Source: Clostridia bacterium
Lineage (GTDB): Bacteria > Bacillota > Clostridia > Oscillospirales > CAG-272
DNA length: 32,964 nucleotides
Assembly: GCA_017507905.1 (NCBI GenBank)
Contig: JAFWAA010000037.1
Location: 1-32,964, forward strand
Direction: 5' to 3'
Below are positions 7,444-15,568 of this stretch, one piece after another. Numbering within the stretch: position 1 is the first letter of the stretch; every line of letters starts with the position of its first letter. Below the pieces are notes generated by a model, which saw nothing but the letters and a program-made list of their open reading frames with translations, made no database searches and had not been told where the DNA came from. Made by a program: the position numbers and the translations under genes.

Positions 7444-8739
7444 TTACGCACTCTTTCCTTCGGCCAGGATCTGCTCGGCGGCGGCAATGCGCACGCAAAG
7501 CGTGAGGACGTTCATGGCCTCCCTAAGGCTTTCCTCATCCGGGAAGGTGGGCGCGATGCGGATGTTGCTGTCGTGCGGATCCTGCTTGTAGGGGTAGGTC
7601 GCGCCAACGTCGGTCAGCTTGACGCCTGCCTCCTTGCACAGCTGATAGGTGCGCTTTGCGCAGCCCTCCTTGACAAACAGGCTGACGAAATATCCGCCCA
7701 GCGGACGCGTCCAACGGGCAATTCCGCTCTCGCCGAGATCACGCTCCAGCGTATCCAGAACGATCTCAAACTTGGGGCGGATCAGGTCGGCCAGCACCAT
7801 CATGTGCTTGTGAATGTTCTCGGCCGAGCCGAAGTAGCGCACGTGACGCAGCTGATTGATCTTGTCAAAGCCGATGGTCTGCGCGCCGATGATGGGCATG
7901 ATCTGCGCCAAATTCTCCTTGGAGGCGGCCATGATGGCAACGCCCGAGCCCGGGAAGGAGATCTTGGACGTGGAGGCAAAATAGAATACGCGGTTGCCGT
8001 TGCCGTATCTCTCGCAGGCCTCAAAGATGTCGGCCAGCTCGTCGCGGCGGTCGGGATACAGATCGTGCACGGCGTAGGCGTTGTCCCAGAAGATGCGGAA
8101 ATCCTTGGCCGCGGTCTTCATCGCGCCAAAGCGGCGAACCGTCTCGTCGGAATAGGTAATGCCGTCGGGATTGGAGTACTTCGGGCAGCACCAGATGCCC
8201 TTGACCGTAGGATCGGAGGCGGCAATACGCTCGACCTCGTCCATATCGGGTCCCGTTGCGGTCATCTCTACGGGGATCATCTTGATCCCGAGCGACTCAC
8301 AAATGGCAAAATGGCGGTCGTATCCCGGTGCGGGACAGAGGAACTTGATCTCCTCCTCGCGGCACCAGGGGCGCTCGCTGTCGCAAACGCCGTAAAGCAT
8401 GGCGCGCGCAACGGCGTCGTACATCAAATTCAAGGAGGAGTTTCCTCCGATAAAAAGCTCATCCTCGCGGATCCCCAAAAGCTCCGAGAACATGATCTTC
8501 GCTCCCTTGATTCCGTCAAGCAAGCCGTAGTTGCGGCAATCAAAGCCGTCCATCGTACGGCAATCGCTGGAGGAGCTGATGCAATCCAGCATTCCCTGCA
8601 AAAGATCGAGCTGCTTGGCTCCGGGCTTTCCGCGGGAAAGATCCAGGGAGAGCTTCTTGTTTTGATAAGCGGCATACTGCTCGCGCAGCTCGGCAAGAAG
8701 GGCCGAAAGCTCTGCGCGCGTCATCCTTGAGAAATCCAT
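7444..8739 (-). CDS. Aspartate aminotransferase-like PLP enzyme (class Ic, PF12897-like)
   Basis: A 431-aa fold-type I PLP aminotransferase. The start is ATG 8739 behind AAGGAG; an upstream extension to 8832 passes through the promoter and is rejected. The family hallmarks are DLSRGKPG (35-40), the NYGLLDGI segment (70-77), [11 protein letters not shown] (98-108), [10 protein letters not shown] (184-193) and the PLP lysine Lys259 in [11 protein letters not shown]. These match the distinctive group of aminotransferases described as class Ic aspartate aminotransferases, so the probable reaction is aspartate plus 2-oxoglutarate to oxaloacetate plus glutamate; other amino donors are possible. It has its own promoter and terminator and is therefore monocistronic. 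Confidence 0.85.
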   Translation of the reverse strand: MDFSRMTRAELSALLAELREQYAAYQNKKLSLDLSRGKPGAKQLDLLQGMLDCISSSSDCRTMDGFDCRNYGLLDGIKGAKIMFSELLGIREDELFIGGNSSLNLMYDAVARAMLYGVCDSERPWCREEEIKFLCPAPGYDRHFAICESLGIKMIPVEMTATGPDMDEVERIAASDPTVKGIWCCPKYSNPDGITYSDETVRRFGAMKTAAKDFRIFWDNAYAVHDLYPDRRDELADIFEACERYGNGNRVFYFASTSKISFPGSGVAIMAASKENLAQIMPIIGAQTIGFDKINQLRHVRYFGSAENIHKHMMVLADLIRPKFEIVLDTLERDLGESGIARWTRPLGGYFVSLFVKEGCAKRTYQLCKEAGVKLTDVGATYPYKQDPHDSNIRIAPTFPDEESLREAMNVLTLCVRIAAAEQILAEGKSA

Positions 8740-8790
8740 TCTGCGATTCTCCTTACATTGGCACATTTTTCCGTCAAGCGGACTTCCTAC

Positions 8791-8819
8791 AGTATAGCAC
8801 ACTTCTCTCCTCTTTGCAA
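8791..8819 (-). promoter_or_regulatory. Promoter of the aminotransferase gene
   Basis: TTGCAA (8819-8814), 17 bp, TATACT (8796-8791) on the minus strand, about 50 bp upstream of the ATG. Confidence 0.7.
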
Positions 8820-8856
8820 GAGGTTTTTGCAATATTTTTTCGCTGAAAATGCAATT

Positions 8857-11298
8857 TTATTCGGGTTTTTTGGCGTTTTGCCAGAAATCCGTCACAATTT
8901 CTGCAAGTTCCGACGGATTTCCTGCATATTGGAGGTGACTCCAATGATCGGGCAGCAGCGAGGTGCGCAAAGCGTCGCCGTAGCGGTCGTCAATCAGGAC
9001 TACAACGCCTCGGTCATCCTCCCGACGGATCACGCGTCCCGCCGCCTGCAAAACGCGGTTCATTCCGGGATAGACGTAGGCATAATCGAAGCCTCGCTCA
9101 CGCGTGGTATCGTAATATTCCTTCAGAATATTCCTCTCGTTGGAGATCCCGGGCATTCCCGTGCCAACGATGACCGTGCCGATCAGGCGTCTTCCCGGCA
9201 GGTCCACGCCCTCGGAGAAGGAGCCGCCCAGCACGCAAAAGCCGATGCGGAGCTTGTCGTCCTCGCGGAAGGACTCCAAAAAATGCTCCTTCTCGCTCTG
9301 GCTCATTCCGCGGCTCTGCACCACCGTCTCCACCTTGGGATAGCGCTCGGCAAAGCGGCGAAGCACCTCCTCCATGTAGCGGTAGGAGGGGAAATAGACC
9401 ATATAATTGCCTGCCTTGGCCGAAACCGTAGCCGCGATCAGCGAGCAGATCTTCTTGTAGGATCTTTCGCGATCCTCAAAGCGCGTGCTGACCGAGGTGA
9501 CGGCAACGGGGCAGAAGTTTTCGCGCTTGAAGGGCGAGGGCAAGGAAATGCGGACCGCGCCCTTCCCGCCTCCCAGAATGTCGGCAAAATAATCCTGCGG
9601 CGTGAGCGTTGCGGAAAAGAGGACCGCGGCGTGCGCGCGGGACAGGCAAGCGTCCAGCACGCGGGAGGGATCAAGGCAGATCTGCCGCACCGTCCGTCTC
9701 TCGCCCTCCACCTCAACGAAGGTCAAAAAGGAGGAGTCGTAATACTCGGCCACCGTTTCGTAGTGGCGCAGAGCCGTGGCGAGGCAATCCAGGCGCGGAG
9801 CAAGGTCACCGCCCTGCCCAAGATAGAGCGCGCGCTCGATCGCACCGCGCACGCGGTTGACCTGCTTGGAAAGTTGCTCCATGGGATTTTTGGAAAGATA
9901 ATATCCCCGCTCCAGTCCGCGCTCGTCCTTAAAGAGATTGTCGCGGCAGAGTCTGCGCAGGCCGTACATCTCCACGGCAAGCCCCTCAAGGCTCTTGCGC
10001 AAGGGGTCCTCCTCGGGGAGAAGCCGCCAGACGCGGACAAGCTCCTCGTTCTCCAGCGTTGCGGAATACATCGCGCAGGCGCGGTCGCCAAGGTTGTGTG
10101 CCTCGTCGATCAGGAACGCGTAGCGTCCAAGATCCTCGGCGTCTCCGTCGAAGAAGCGGCGCAGGTAAACGTGGGGATCAAAGACGTAGTTGTAGTCGCA
10201 GATCACCACGTCGCAAAGCTCGGCCAGCATGAGCTGAAGCTCGTAAGGGCAGATGCGCATCTTCTGCGCAAGCTGCAGGACCGCCGTGCGCGGAAAGCCG
10301 TTTTGCCCGTCAAAGGCAAGCCGTATTGCCTCCTCTGCGCGGTCAAAGAAGCCCTGCGCGAGGGGACAGTCCACGGGATTGCAATGTCCCGAGATGCCTG
10401 CGGGATCCTTCTTGGCCTCCTCGTTGCGGCAGAGCTGCTCGCGTGAGGTAAGCACCACGGTACGCAAACGCGCTCCCGCGCGAAAAATCTGCTCGGCGGC
10501 GCGGTAGGCCTCACGTCTGGTGGACGCCTTTGCCGTCAGATAAAAGATCTTCTCGCAGGCGCCGCTTCCCATGGCTCTGACGGCGGGATACAGGGTGGAG
10601 AGCGTCTTGCCGATTCCCGTAGGCGCTTCGGCAAAAAGGCGCTTCCCTGCCCGAATATCGCGGTAGCACTCGCGGATCAGGATCTCCTGCCCCTCCCGAA
10701 GCTCGGGATAGGGGAATTTGGCGTAGCGTGCCGAGGGAAGGCGTAGTAGCGCGCGCTCGCGCAGGATCTCGGCCCGCCAGGAAATGCGGGAGAGCAGACC
10801 GAGATAGAACTCGCGAAGTTCTCCTGCCGAGAGCAGCTGATCCATCTCGCGCAGCTCCTCGGTCTCCACGTTAAAATAGGTCAGGCGCAGACGGATCTCG
10901 GAAAGTCCTCTCTCCCGACAAAGGAAGTAGGCGTAGCACTTGAGCTGTGCGTCATGCCCCTCAAGGGGCGGCATACGGAAGGCACGCGGACTGACCGTCT
11001 TGATCTCCTCAACGAGACAGGGCTCGCCGGCCAGTACGCCGTCGGCGCGTCCGCTCACCTCGTAGCAGATCCCCTCAAAAAGCGTCGTGTTGGTCAGAGA
11101 GACCTCGGCGCGATAAAGTGCCCCTCGCTCGGCCTGCAGGCGCTGATGAATGCGCGTGCCGAGAAGCGCACGCTCGGCCATGGAGTGCTTGCCCGTTCCC
11201 TTGCCTGCGCGAAGATCCAGGTCTCCCGCACGCAGGGCCAGCTCGCAAAGCTCCCCGACCGACAAAGCAACGGCACTTCGCCCTTCGTCGTAATGCAT
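8857..11298 (-). CDS. Nuclease-helicase fusion: RecB/Cas4-like PD-(D/E)XK domain plus XPD/DinG helicase
   Basis: An 813-aa protein. The first ~190 residues carry PD-(D/E)XK nuclease features: GTRIHQRL (His51), GRADG (Asp86), the EEIK pair (Glu98-x-Lys100) and the RecB-type QxxxY (Gln118 to Tyr122). The rest is a superfamily 2 helicase of the XPD/DinG group: Walker A EAPTGIGKT (Lys231), four cysteines (290, 306, 311, 350) placed as for a 4Fe-4S cluster, DEAH at 398-401, LFSATLTPQDYF, and motif VI QAAGRVIRRE. Such enzymes unwind 5'-tailed or flapped DNA, and a fused nuclease could cut the strand produced. The start has a GGAGG site. It stands alone on its strand, head-to-head with the phosphoglycerate mutase operon. 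The precise repair role is unknown. Confidence 0.88.
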   Translation of the reverse strand: MHYDEGRSAVALSVGELCELALRAGDLDLRAGKGTGKHSMAERALLGTRIHQRLQAERGALYRAEVSLTNTTLFEGICYEVSGRADGVLAGEPCLVEEIKTVSPRAFRMPPLEGHDAQLKCYAYFLCRERGLSEIRLRLTYFNVETEELREMDQLLSAGELREFYLGLLSRISWRAEILRERALLRLPSARYAKFPYPELREGQEILIRECYRDIRAGKRLFAEAPTGIGKTLSTLYPAVRAMGSGACEKIFYLTAKASTRREAYRAAEQIFRAGARLRTVVLTSREQLCRNEEAKKDPAGISGHCNPVDCPLAQGFFDRAEEAIRLAFDGQNGFPRTAVLQLAQKMRICPYELQLMLAELCDVVICDYNYVFDPHVYLRRFFDGDAEDLGRYAFLIDEAHNLGDRACAMYSATLENEELVRVWRLLPEEDPLRKSLEGLAVEMYGLRRLCRDNLFKDERGLERGYYLSKNPMEQLSKQVNRVRGAIERALYLGQGGDLAPRLDCLATALRHYETVAEYYDSSFLTFVEVEGERRTVRQICLDPSRVLDACLSRAHAAVLFSATLTPQDYFADILGGGKGAVRISLPSPFKRENFCPVAVTSVSTRFEDRERSYKKICSLIAATVSAKAGNYMVYFPSYRYMEEVLRRFAERYPKVETVVQSRGMSQSEKEHFLESFREDDKLRIGFCVLGGSFSEGVDLPGRRLIGTVIVGTGMPGISNERNILKEYYDTTRERGFDYAYVYPGMNRVLQAAGRVIRREDDRGVVVLIDDRYGDALRTSLLPDHWSHLQYAGNPSELAEIVTDFWQNAKKPE

Positions 11299-11417
11299 CG
11301 TCTCTCCTCCCTTCCGTCTTTGTCCGTTATCGGCTCTATTATATCATAAAAAAATGAAATTGGATATAGGAATTGCTTTATTTTTTTGAAAAAAACGAAA
11401 AAGATGCCAATTTGCTC

Positions 11418-11445
11418 TTGCAATCCGAGCGATTTTGGATATAAT
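11418..11445 (+). promoter_or_regulatory. Probable promoter of the gpmI operon
   Basis: TTGCAA (11418-11423), 16 bp, TATAAT (11440-11445), 77 bp before the gpmI start. The -10 is perfect and the -35 is fair. Confidence 0.6.
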
Positions 11446-11521
11446 AGTATTTGTGGAATTATGGGCTTTTTGGAGATCCTCTCCGAAGGGCCGAAACAAA
11501 TCAAGCAACAGGAGAAGCAAA

Positions 11522-13183
11522 ATGAGCAAAACACTGGAAAAGCTGCAAAAATTCGACGGCGTCAAGGGACCCGTCCTCACCATCGTTATGGACGGCGTGG
11601 GACTTGCTCCCGACACCGTTTCCAACGCCGTTAAGGACGCCTACACCCCCAATCTCGACCGTCTGATGGCCTCCTATCCCACGGTCAGCCTCAAGGCACA
11701 CGGCACCGCCGTTGGACTTCCCTCCGACGACGACATGGGCAACAGCGAGGTCGGACACAACGCGCTTGGCGCAGGCCAGGTCTTTGCGCAGGGCGCAAAG
11801 CTGGTCTCCAACTCCATCGAGAGCGGCAAGATGTTTACCTCCTCCACCTGGCAGGAGCTGGTCGCAAACGTAAAGGCTAACGCCTCCACCCTGCACTTCC
11901 TCGGTCTCTTTTCCGACGGTAACGTGCACTCCCACATCGACCACCTCAAGGCCATGCTCAAGCAGGCAAAGGCCGAGGGCGTTTCCCGCGTGCGCGTACA
12001 CATCCTGCTTGACGGACGTGACGTTGGCGAGACCTCTGCTCTGGACTATATCCGTCCCTTTGAGGCCTTCCTTGCAGAGCTTGGCGACGAGAGCTTTGAC
12101 GTCTGCATCGCATCGGGCGGCGGACGCATGACCATCACCATGGACCGCTACGAGGCCAACTGGGCAATGGTCGAGGCAGGCTGGAGAACGCACGTGCTTG
12201 GCGAGGGCAGACAGTTTGCCTCTGCCGAGGAGGCCGTTCTGGCCTACCGAGAGGAGCTGAAGGTCATCGACCAGGATCTGCCTGCCTTCGTGATCGCCGA
12301 GAACGGAAAGCCCGTTGGCACGGTCGAGGACGGCGACAGCGTGATCTTCTTCAACTTCCGCGGCGACCGCTCCATCGAGATCTCCAAGACCTTTGACGCT
12401 CCCGAGGGTGCGTTTGACAAGTTTGACCGCGTTCGCGTACCGAAGGTGGTCTACGCCGGTATGCTGGAGTATGACGGCGACCTGCACATTCCCGCAAAGT
12501 ATCTGGTCTCTCCCCCCGAGATCACCAATACCATGAGCGAATACATGGCCAACACCGGCATTCCCGTTCTCGCCATCTCCGAGACGCAGAAGTACGGACA
12601 CGTGACCTACTTCTGGAACGGCAACAAGTCCGGCAAGTTTGACGAGGCGCTGGAGACCTATATCGAGATCCCCTCCGACGTCGTTCCCTTTGAGCAGCGC
12701 CCCTGGATGAAGTGCGCCGAGATCACCGATCAGCTCATCGAGTGCCTCAAGTCGGGCAAGTATCAGTATCTGCGCGTCAACTTCCCCAACGGCGACATGG
12801 TCGGCCACACCGGCTCTCTTGCCGCTACCCGTTGCTCCATGGAGGCGCTTGACCTGCAGCTCGGCCGCATTCTGCCCGTTCTGGATTCGCTCGGCGGCGT
12901 GGCTCTGATCACCGCCGACCACGGAAACGCCGACGAGATGTACGAGATGGACAAGAAGACGGGACTCCCCAAGGTCGATAAGAACGGCAACTACAAGGCC
13001 AAGACCAGCCACACCCTCAACCCCGTTCCCTGCATCTTCTACGACAACACCGAGGCAAGAAAGCACTATAAGGTAAAGGAGAACGGCGCATTCGGTCTTT
13101 CGAGCGTAGCCGCCACCACCGTAAATCTCATGGGCTATCAGGCTCCCGAGATGTGGGACGAGTCCATCATCGAGCTTCTTTGA
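11522..13183 (+). CDS. gpmI: 2,3-bisphosphoglycerate-independent phosphoglycerate mutase
   Basis: A 553-aa iPGM interconverting 3- and 2-phosphoglycerate in glycolysis, in the cytoplasm, with two bound manganese ions. ATG 11522 follows AGGAG; an in-frame extension to 11435 lies over the promoter -10 and is ignored. The alkaline phosphatase-like metal site is visible as VMDGVG (Asp24) and TADHGNAD, and the phospho-serine as Ser75 in DMGNSEVGHNALGAGQ. The protein is about 40 residues longer than the B. subtilis enzyme. Part of the excess is an insert between TADHGNADEMYE and TSHTLNPVPC, as in the longer plant/Bacteroidetes-type branch. It is the first gene of an apparent four-gene operon, and the next start is 11 bp away. 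Confidence 0.93.
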   Translation: MSKTLEKLQKFDGVKGPVLTIVMDGVGLAPDTVSNAVKDAYTPNLDRLMASYPTVSLKAHGTAVGLPSDDDMGNSEVGHNALGAGQVFAQGAKLVSNSIESGKMFTSSTWQELVANVKANASTLHFLGLFSDGNVHSHIDHLKAMLKQAKAEGVSRVRVHILLDGRDVGETSALDYIRPFEAFLAELGDESFDVCIASGGGRMTITMDRYEANWAMVEAGWRTHVLGEGRQFASAEEAVLAYREELKVIDQDLPAFVIAENGKPVGTVEDGDSVIFFNFRGDRSIEISKTFDAPEGAFDKFDRVRVPKVVYAGMLEYDGDLHIPAKYLVSPPEITNTMSEYMANTGIPVLAISETQKYGHVTYFWNGNKSGKFDEALETYIEIPSDVVPFEQRPWMKCAEITDQLIECLKSGKYQYLRVNFPNGDMVGHTGSLAATRCSMEALDLQLGRILPVLDSLGGVALITADHGNADEMYEMDKKTGLPKVDKNGNYKAKTSHTLNPVPCIFYDNTEARKHYKVKENGAFGLSSVAATTVNLMGYQAPEMWDESIIELL

Positions 13184-13194
13184 GGGTGCCGATC

Positions 13195-13908
13195 ATGCAG
13201 TATAAGACCGAGCTGCACCTTCACACCGACCTCGTCAGCCCCTGCGCGGATCTTCCCTACACGGAGGCTGCCGAGCGCTACCTTGCGGCGGGCTACACCA
13301 CGATCGTGGTGACCGACCACTATTCCCGCCCCATCGTAGAGCGCGAGGGGAGATCCTTAGAAGAGTCCATGGATCACTTCCTCTCGGGCTACCGCGCCAT
13401 GCAGGAATACCTCAAGGGCCGAGCAAACGTCCTGCTCGGCTGTGAGCTTCGCTTTGACGGCTCGCGGAACGACTATCTCGTCTTCGGCGTTACCGAGGAC
13501 CTTCTCCGCGCGAACGCCAATCTGCACCGAATGACCGTTGCGGAGTTTTCCGCCTTTGCGCGGGAAAACGGCCTTCTTTTCGTGCAGGCACACCCCTTCC
13601 GCAACTCGATGACGGTGGTCAAGCCTCATCTTCTGGACGGCATCGAGGTCTTCAACGGACACAAGGGACACGACTCCCGAAACTTTATCGCCCATGCGTA
13701 CGCCAAGCACTGTGGGCTTATTCCCACCTCGGGAACGGATTTTCACCATCCCGACTCGGTCATCAGCGGCGGCATTCTGACCGACGCCCCCATCACCTCG
13801 GTCGAGCAGCTGGTCGCAGTGCTCAAAAGCCGCGACTATACCCTGATCTGCGAGGGGCCCTGCGCCAAGGACGGCGATCTGCACAATATCCACGCAAGCG
13901 AATTCTGA
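13195..13908 (+). CDS. PHP-domain metal-dependent phosphoesterase
   Basis: A 237-aa PHP-family protein. ATG 13195 has a GAGGG site and follows gpmI by 11 bp; a longer frame into gpmI is rejected. Metal-binding signatures occur in order: ELHLHTD (His8, His10), VVTDHYS, LGCELRFDG, VQAHPFR and SGTDFHHPDS. These are the trinuclear-site residues of PHP phosphatases such as histidinol phosphatase, YciV/RnaAM (a 3',5'-nucleotide phosphatase/exonuclease) and polymerase X tails. At 237 residues it is a single-domain form whose substrate cannot be assigned. Its place between a glycolytic mutase and a DNA glycosylase gives no clear pathway. Confidence 0.8.
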   Translation: MQYKTELHLHTDLVSPCADLPYTEAAERYLAAGYTTIVVTDHYSRPIVEREGRSLEESMDHFLSGYRAMQEYLKGRANVLLGCELRFDGSRNDYLVFGVTEDLLRANANLHRMTVAEFSAFARENGLLFVQAHPFRNSMTVVKPHLLDGIEVFNGHKGHDSRNFIAHAYAKHCGLIPTSGTDFHHPDSVISGGILTDAPITSVEQLVAVLKSRDYTLICEGPCAKDGDLHNIHASEF

Positions 13909-13943
13909 CCGAAAAAATCTCTTTCCTTTAAGGAGAATCCCTC

Positions 13944-14519
13944 ATGAATTACACATCTCTGGAGGAGCTGCAAGGCGCTTGCGCCGAATGCATGGCCTGT
14001 CCGCTCGGAAAAACGCGCACCAAGTCCGTCTTTGGCACGGGTGACGCCAAGGCGGAGCTGATGTTCGTGGGCGAAGCCCCCGGCGAGCAGGAGGATCTCT
14101 CGGGCGTGCCCTTCGTCGGGCGCGCAGGGCAGCTTCTGGATAAATTCCTCTACGCCGTGGATATTCCGCGCGAGAAGGTCTATATCGCCAATATCCTCAA
14201 ATGCCGTCCGCCGAAGAACCGCGATCCCCTTCCCGAGGAGGAGGAGGCCTGCATCGGCTATTTGCGCGAGCAGGTCCGCCTGATCCGCCCGAAGATCATC
14301 GTGTGCCTCGGACGCATCTCGGCCATGCGCCTGATCAAGCCCGACTTCAAGATCACCAAGGAGCACGGAGAGTGGTTTGAGCGCGGCGGATATCTGATGA
14401 CCGCCGTCTACCACCCTGCCGCCCTCCTGCGCGATCCGCGCAAGAAGGAGGATATGCTGGAGGACATGAAGCGCATCAAGCAGAAGCTTGACGAAGGAAA
14501 GGGAGAATACAAGGCATGA
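13944..14519 (+). CDS. Type 4 (Fe-S) uracil-DNA glycosylase
   Basis: A 191-aa family 4 uracil-DNA glycosylase that excises uracil from DNA to start base excision repair. It has the four cluster cysteines (Cys16, Cys19, Cys87, Cys103), the catalytic loop GEAPGEQED, the pocket VPFVGRAGQLLD, KCRPPKNRDP and the HPAALLR DNA-intercalation motif. The length suits the family. ATG 13944 follows AAGGAG. It overlaps the next gene by the four bases ATGA, indicating translational coupling. Confidence 0.92.
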   Translation: MNYTSLEELQGACAECMACPLGKTRTKSVFGTGDAKAELMFVGEAPGEQEDLSGVPFVGRAGQLLDKFLYAVDIPREKVYIANILKCRPPKNRDPLPEEEEACIGYLREQVRLIRPKIIVCLGRISAMRLIKPDFKITKEHGEWFERGGYLMTAVYHPAALLRDPRKKEDMLEDMKRIKQKLDEGKGEYKA

Positions 14520-15463
14520 GCTTTCCCGCACTTCTCTCGATCATTCTGACCCTCTTTCTTCTGATGGTTTGCGGCTTTTTCTGCCGCAAGAAAGGGATCA
14601 TTGACACCGTAGCCTCCAAGCGTCTCTCCTCGCTGATCATCTCGGTGGGACAGCCCATGATGATCATTGCCGCGCTGAACAATGCGGAATATTCGGAAAA
14701 AAATCTGAACATCGCCTGGCAGGTGACGCTGATCGGCTTTGCCATGCACTCCCTCCTGGCCATGTCCTCGCTCTTCATCTGCCGCGGCATGAAGGGGAGC
14801 GACCGCGGAAAGATCTTTGAATTCTCTCTGGTCTTTGCCAACTGCGGCTTTATCGGCTTTCCCATTCTGGACTCCATTCTGGGCCCGGGCGTGGGCAGCT
14901 TTATGGGCGCGTTCTACGTCATCAGCTTCCACCTCTTTCTCTGGACCTGGGGCATCTTCATTCTCGGGCGCGGACGTGAGGACATCAAGCTGACGCCAAA
15001 GAAGATCCTCCTCAACTACGGCACCGTGCCCTGCGCGATCGGCGTTCTGCTCTATCTGTGCAAGCCGATCTTCACCCTGCCCTCCTTCTTTGGAACCTTC
15101 TTTTCCTATCTCGGCAATCTCTGCACCCCCATCTCGGTGCTGGTCACGGGCTCGCTCCTGGCCACCATCTCGCTGCTGGCCATGTTCCGCAACGGGTGGC
15201 TCTATCTGCATTCCGCGATCAAGCTGATCGCTTTTCCGATCGCCGCCTGCCTGCTTGCCAAGCTCGTGGGACTGAGTGACACGTATATCCTTTTGGTCAC
15301 CGCCATGGCAGGTGTTCCGAGTGCCGCAACCATCACGATGCTCTCCGAGCTTTACGACATCGAGCCCGGATTTGCCTCGCAGACCGTGGGCATGACCTCC
15401 ATTCTCTCCACGGCCACCCTCCCCTGCGTGATGCTTTTTGCGCAGTGGATCATCACCCTCTGA
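14516..15463 (+). CDS. AEC-family transporter (auxin efflux carrier type)
   Basis: A 315-aa integral membrane protein with about ten hydrophobic segments in two halves. The first begins MSFPALLSIILTLFLLMVCGFFCRK and the segment with NCGFIGFPI is typical of the AEC (malonate/auxin efflux carrier) superfamily, as is the VPSAAT motif near residue 265. These carriers export or import small organic anions or other metabolites; the substrate here is unknown. The ATG overlaps the glycosylase stop, so it is the last gene of the operon. It ends just before a strong terminator. Confidence 0.85.
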   Translation: MSFPALLSIILTLFLLMVCGFFCRKKGIIDTVASKRLSSLIISVGQPMMIIAALNNAEYSEKNLNIAWQVTLIGFAMHSLLAMSSLFICRGMKGSDRGKIFEFSLVFANCGFIGFPILDSILGPGVGSFMGAFYVISFHLFLWTWGIFILGRGREDIKLTPKKILLNYGTVPCAIGVLLYLCKPIFTLPSFFGTFFSYLGNLCTPISVLVTGSLLATISLLAMFRNGWLYLHSAIKLIAFPIAACLLAKLVGLSDTYILLVTAMAGVPSAATITMLSELYDIEPGFASQTVGMTSILSTATLPCVMLFAQWIITL

Positions 15464-15467
15464 CCCC

Positions 15468-15519
15468 AAAAAAACACGTCGGGGCTACCCGAGACTTGCG
15501 TCTCGGGTAGCCCCTTTTT
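15468..15519. terminator. Strong bidirectional terminator
   Basis: A perfect 15-bp stem GGGGCTACCCGAGAC/GTCTCGGGTAGCCCC (15481-15495 with 15500-15514), 4-nt loop, T5 on the right and A7 at 15468-15474 on the left. It can end both the AEC operon and the convergent SipW locus. Confidence 0.92.
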
Positions 15520-15568
15520 GTGTGAGAGATCCGTGCTCTCCGGCGCAGAATGCTCTGCGGAATACGGA

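Noticed and set aside
6850..8730. 626-residue plus-strand open frame
   Set aside because: It spans antisense parts of the radical SAM and aminotransferase genes plus their terminator.
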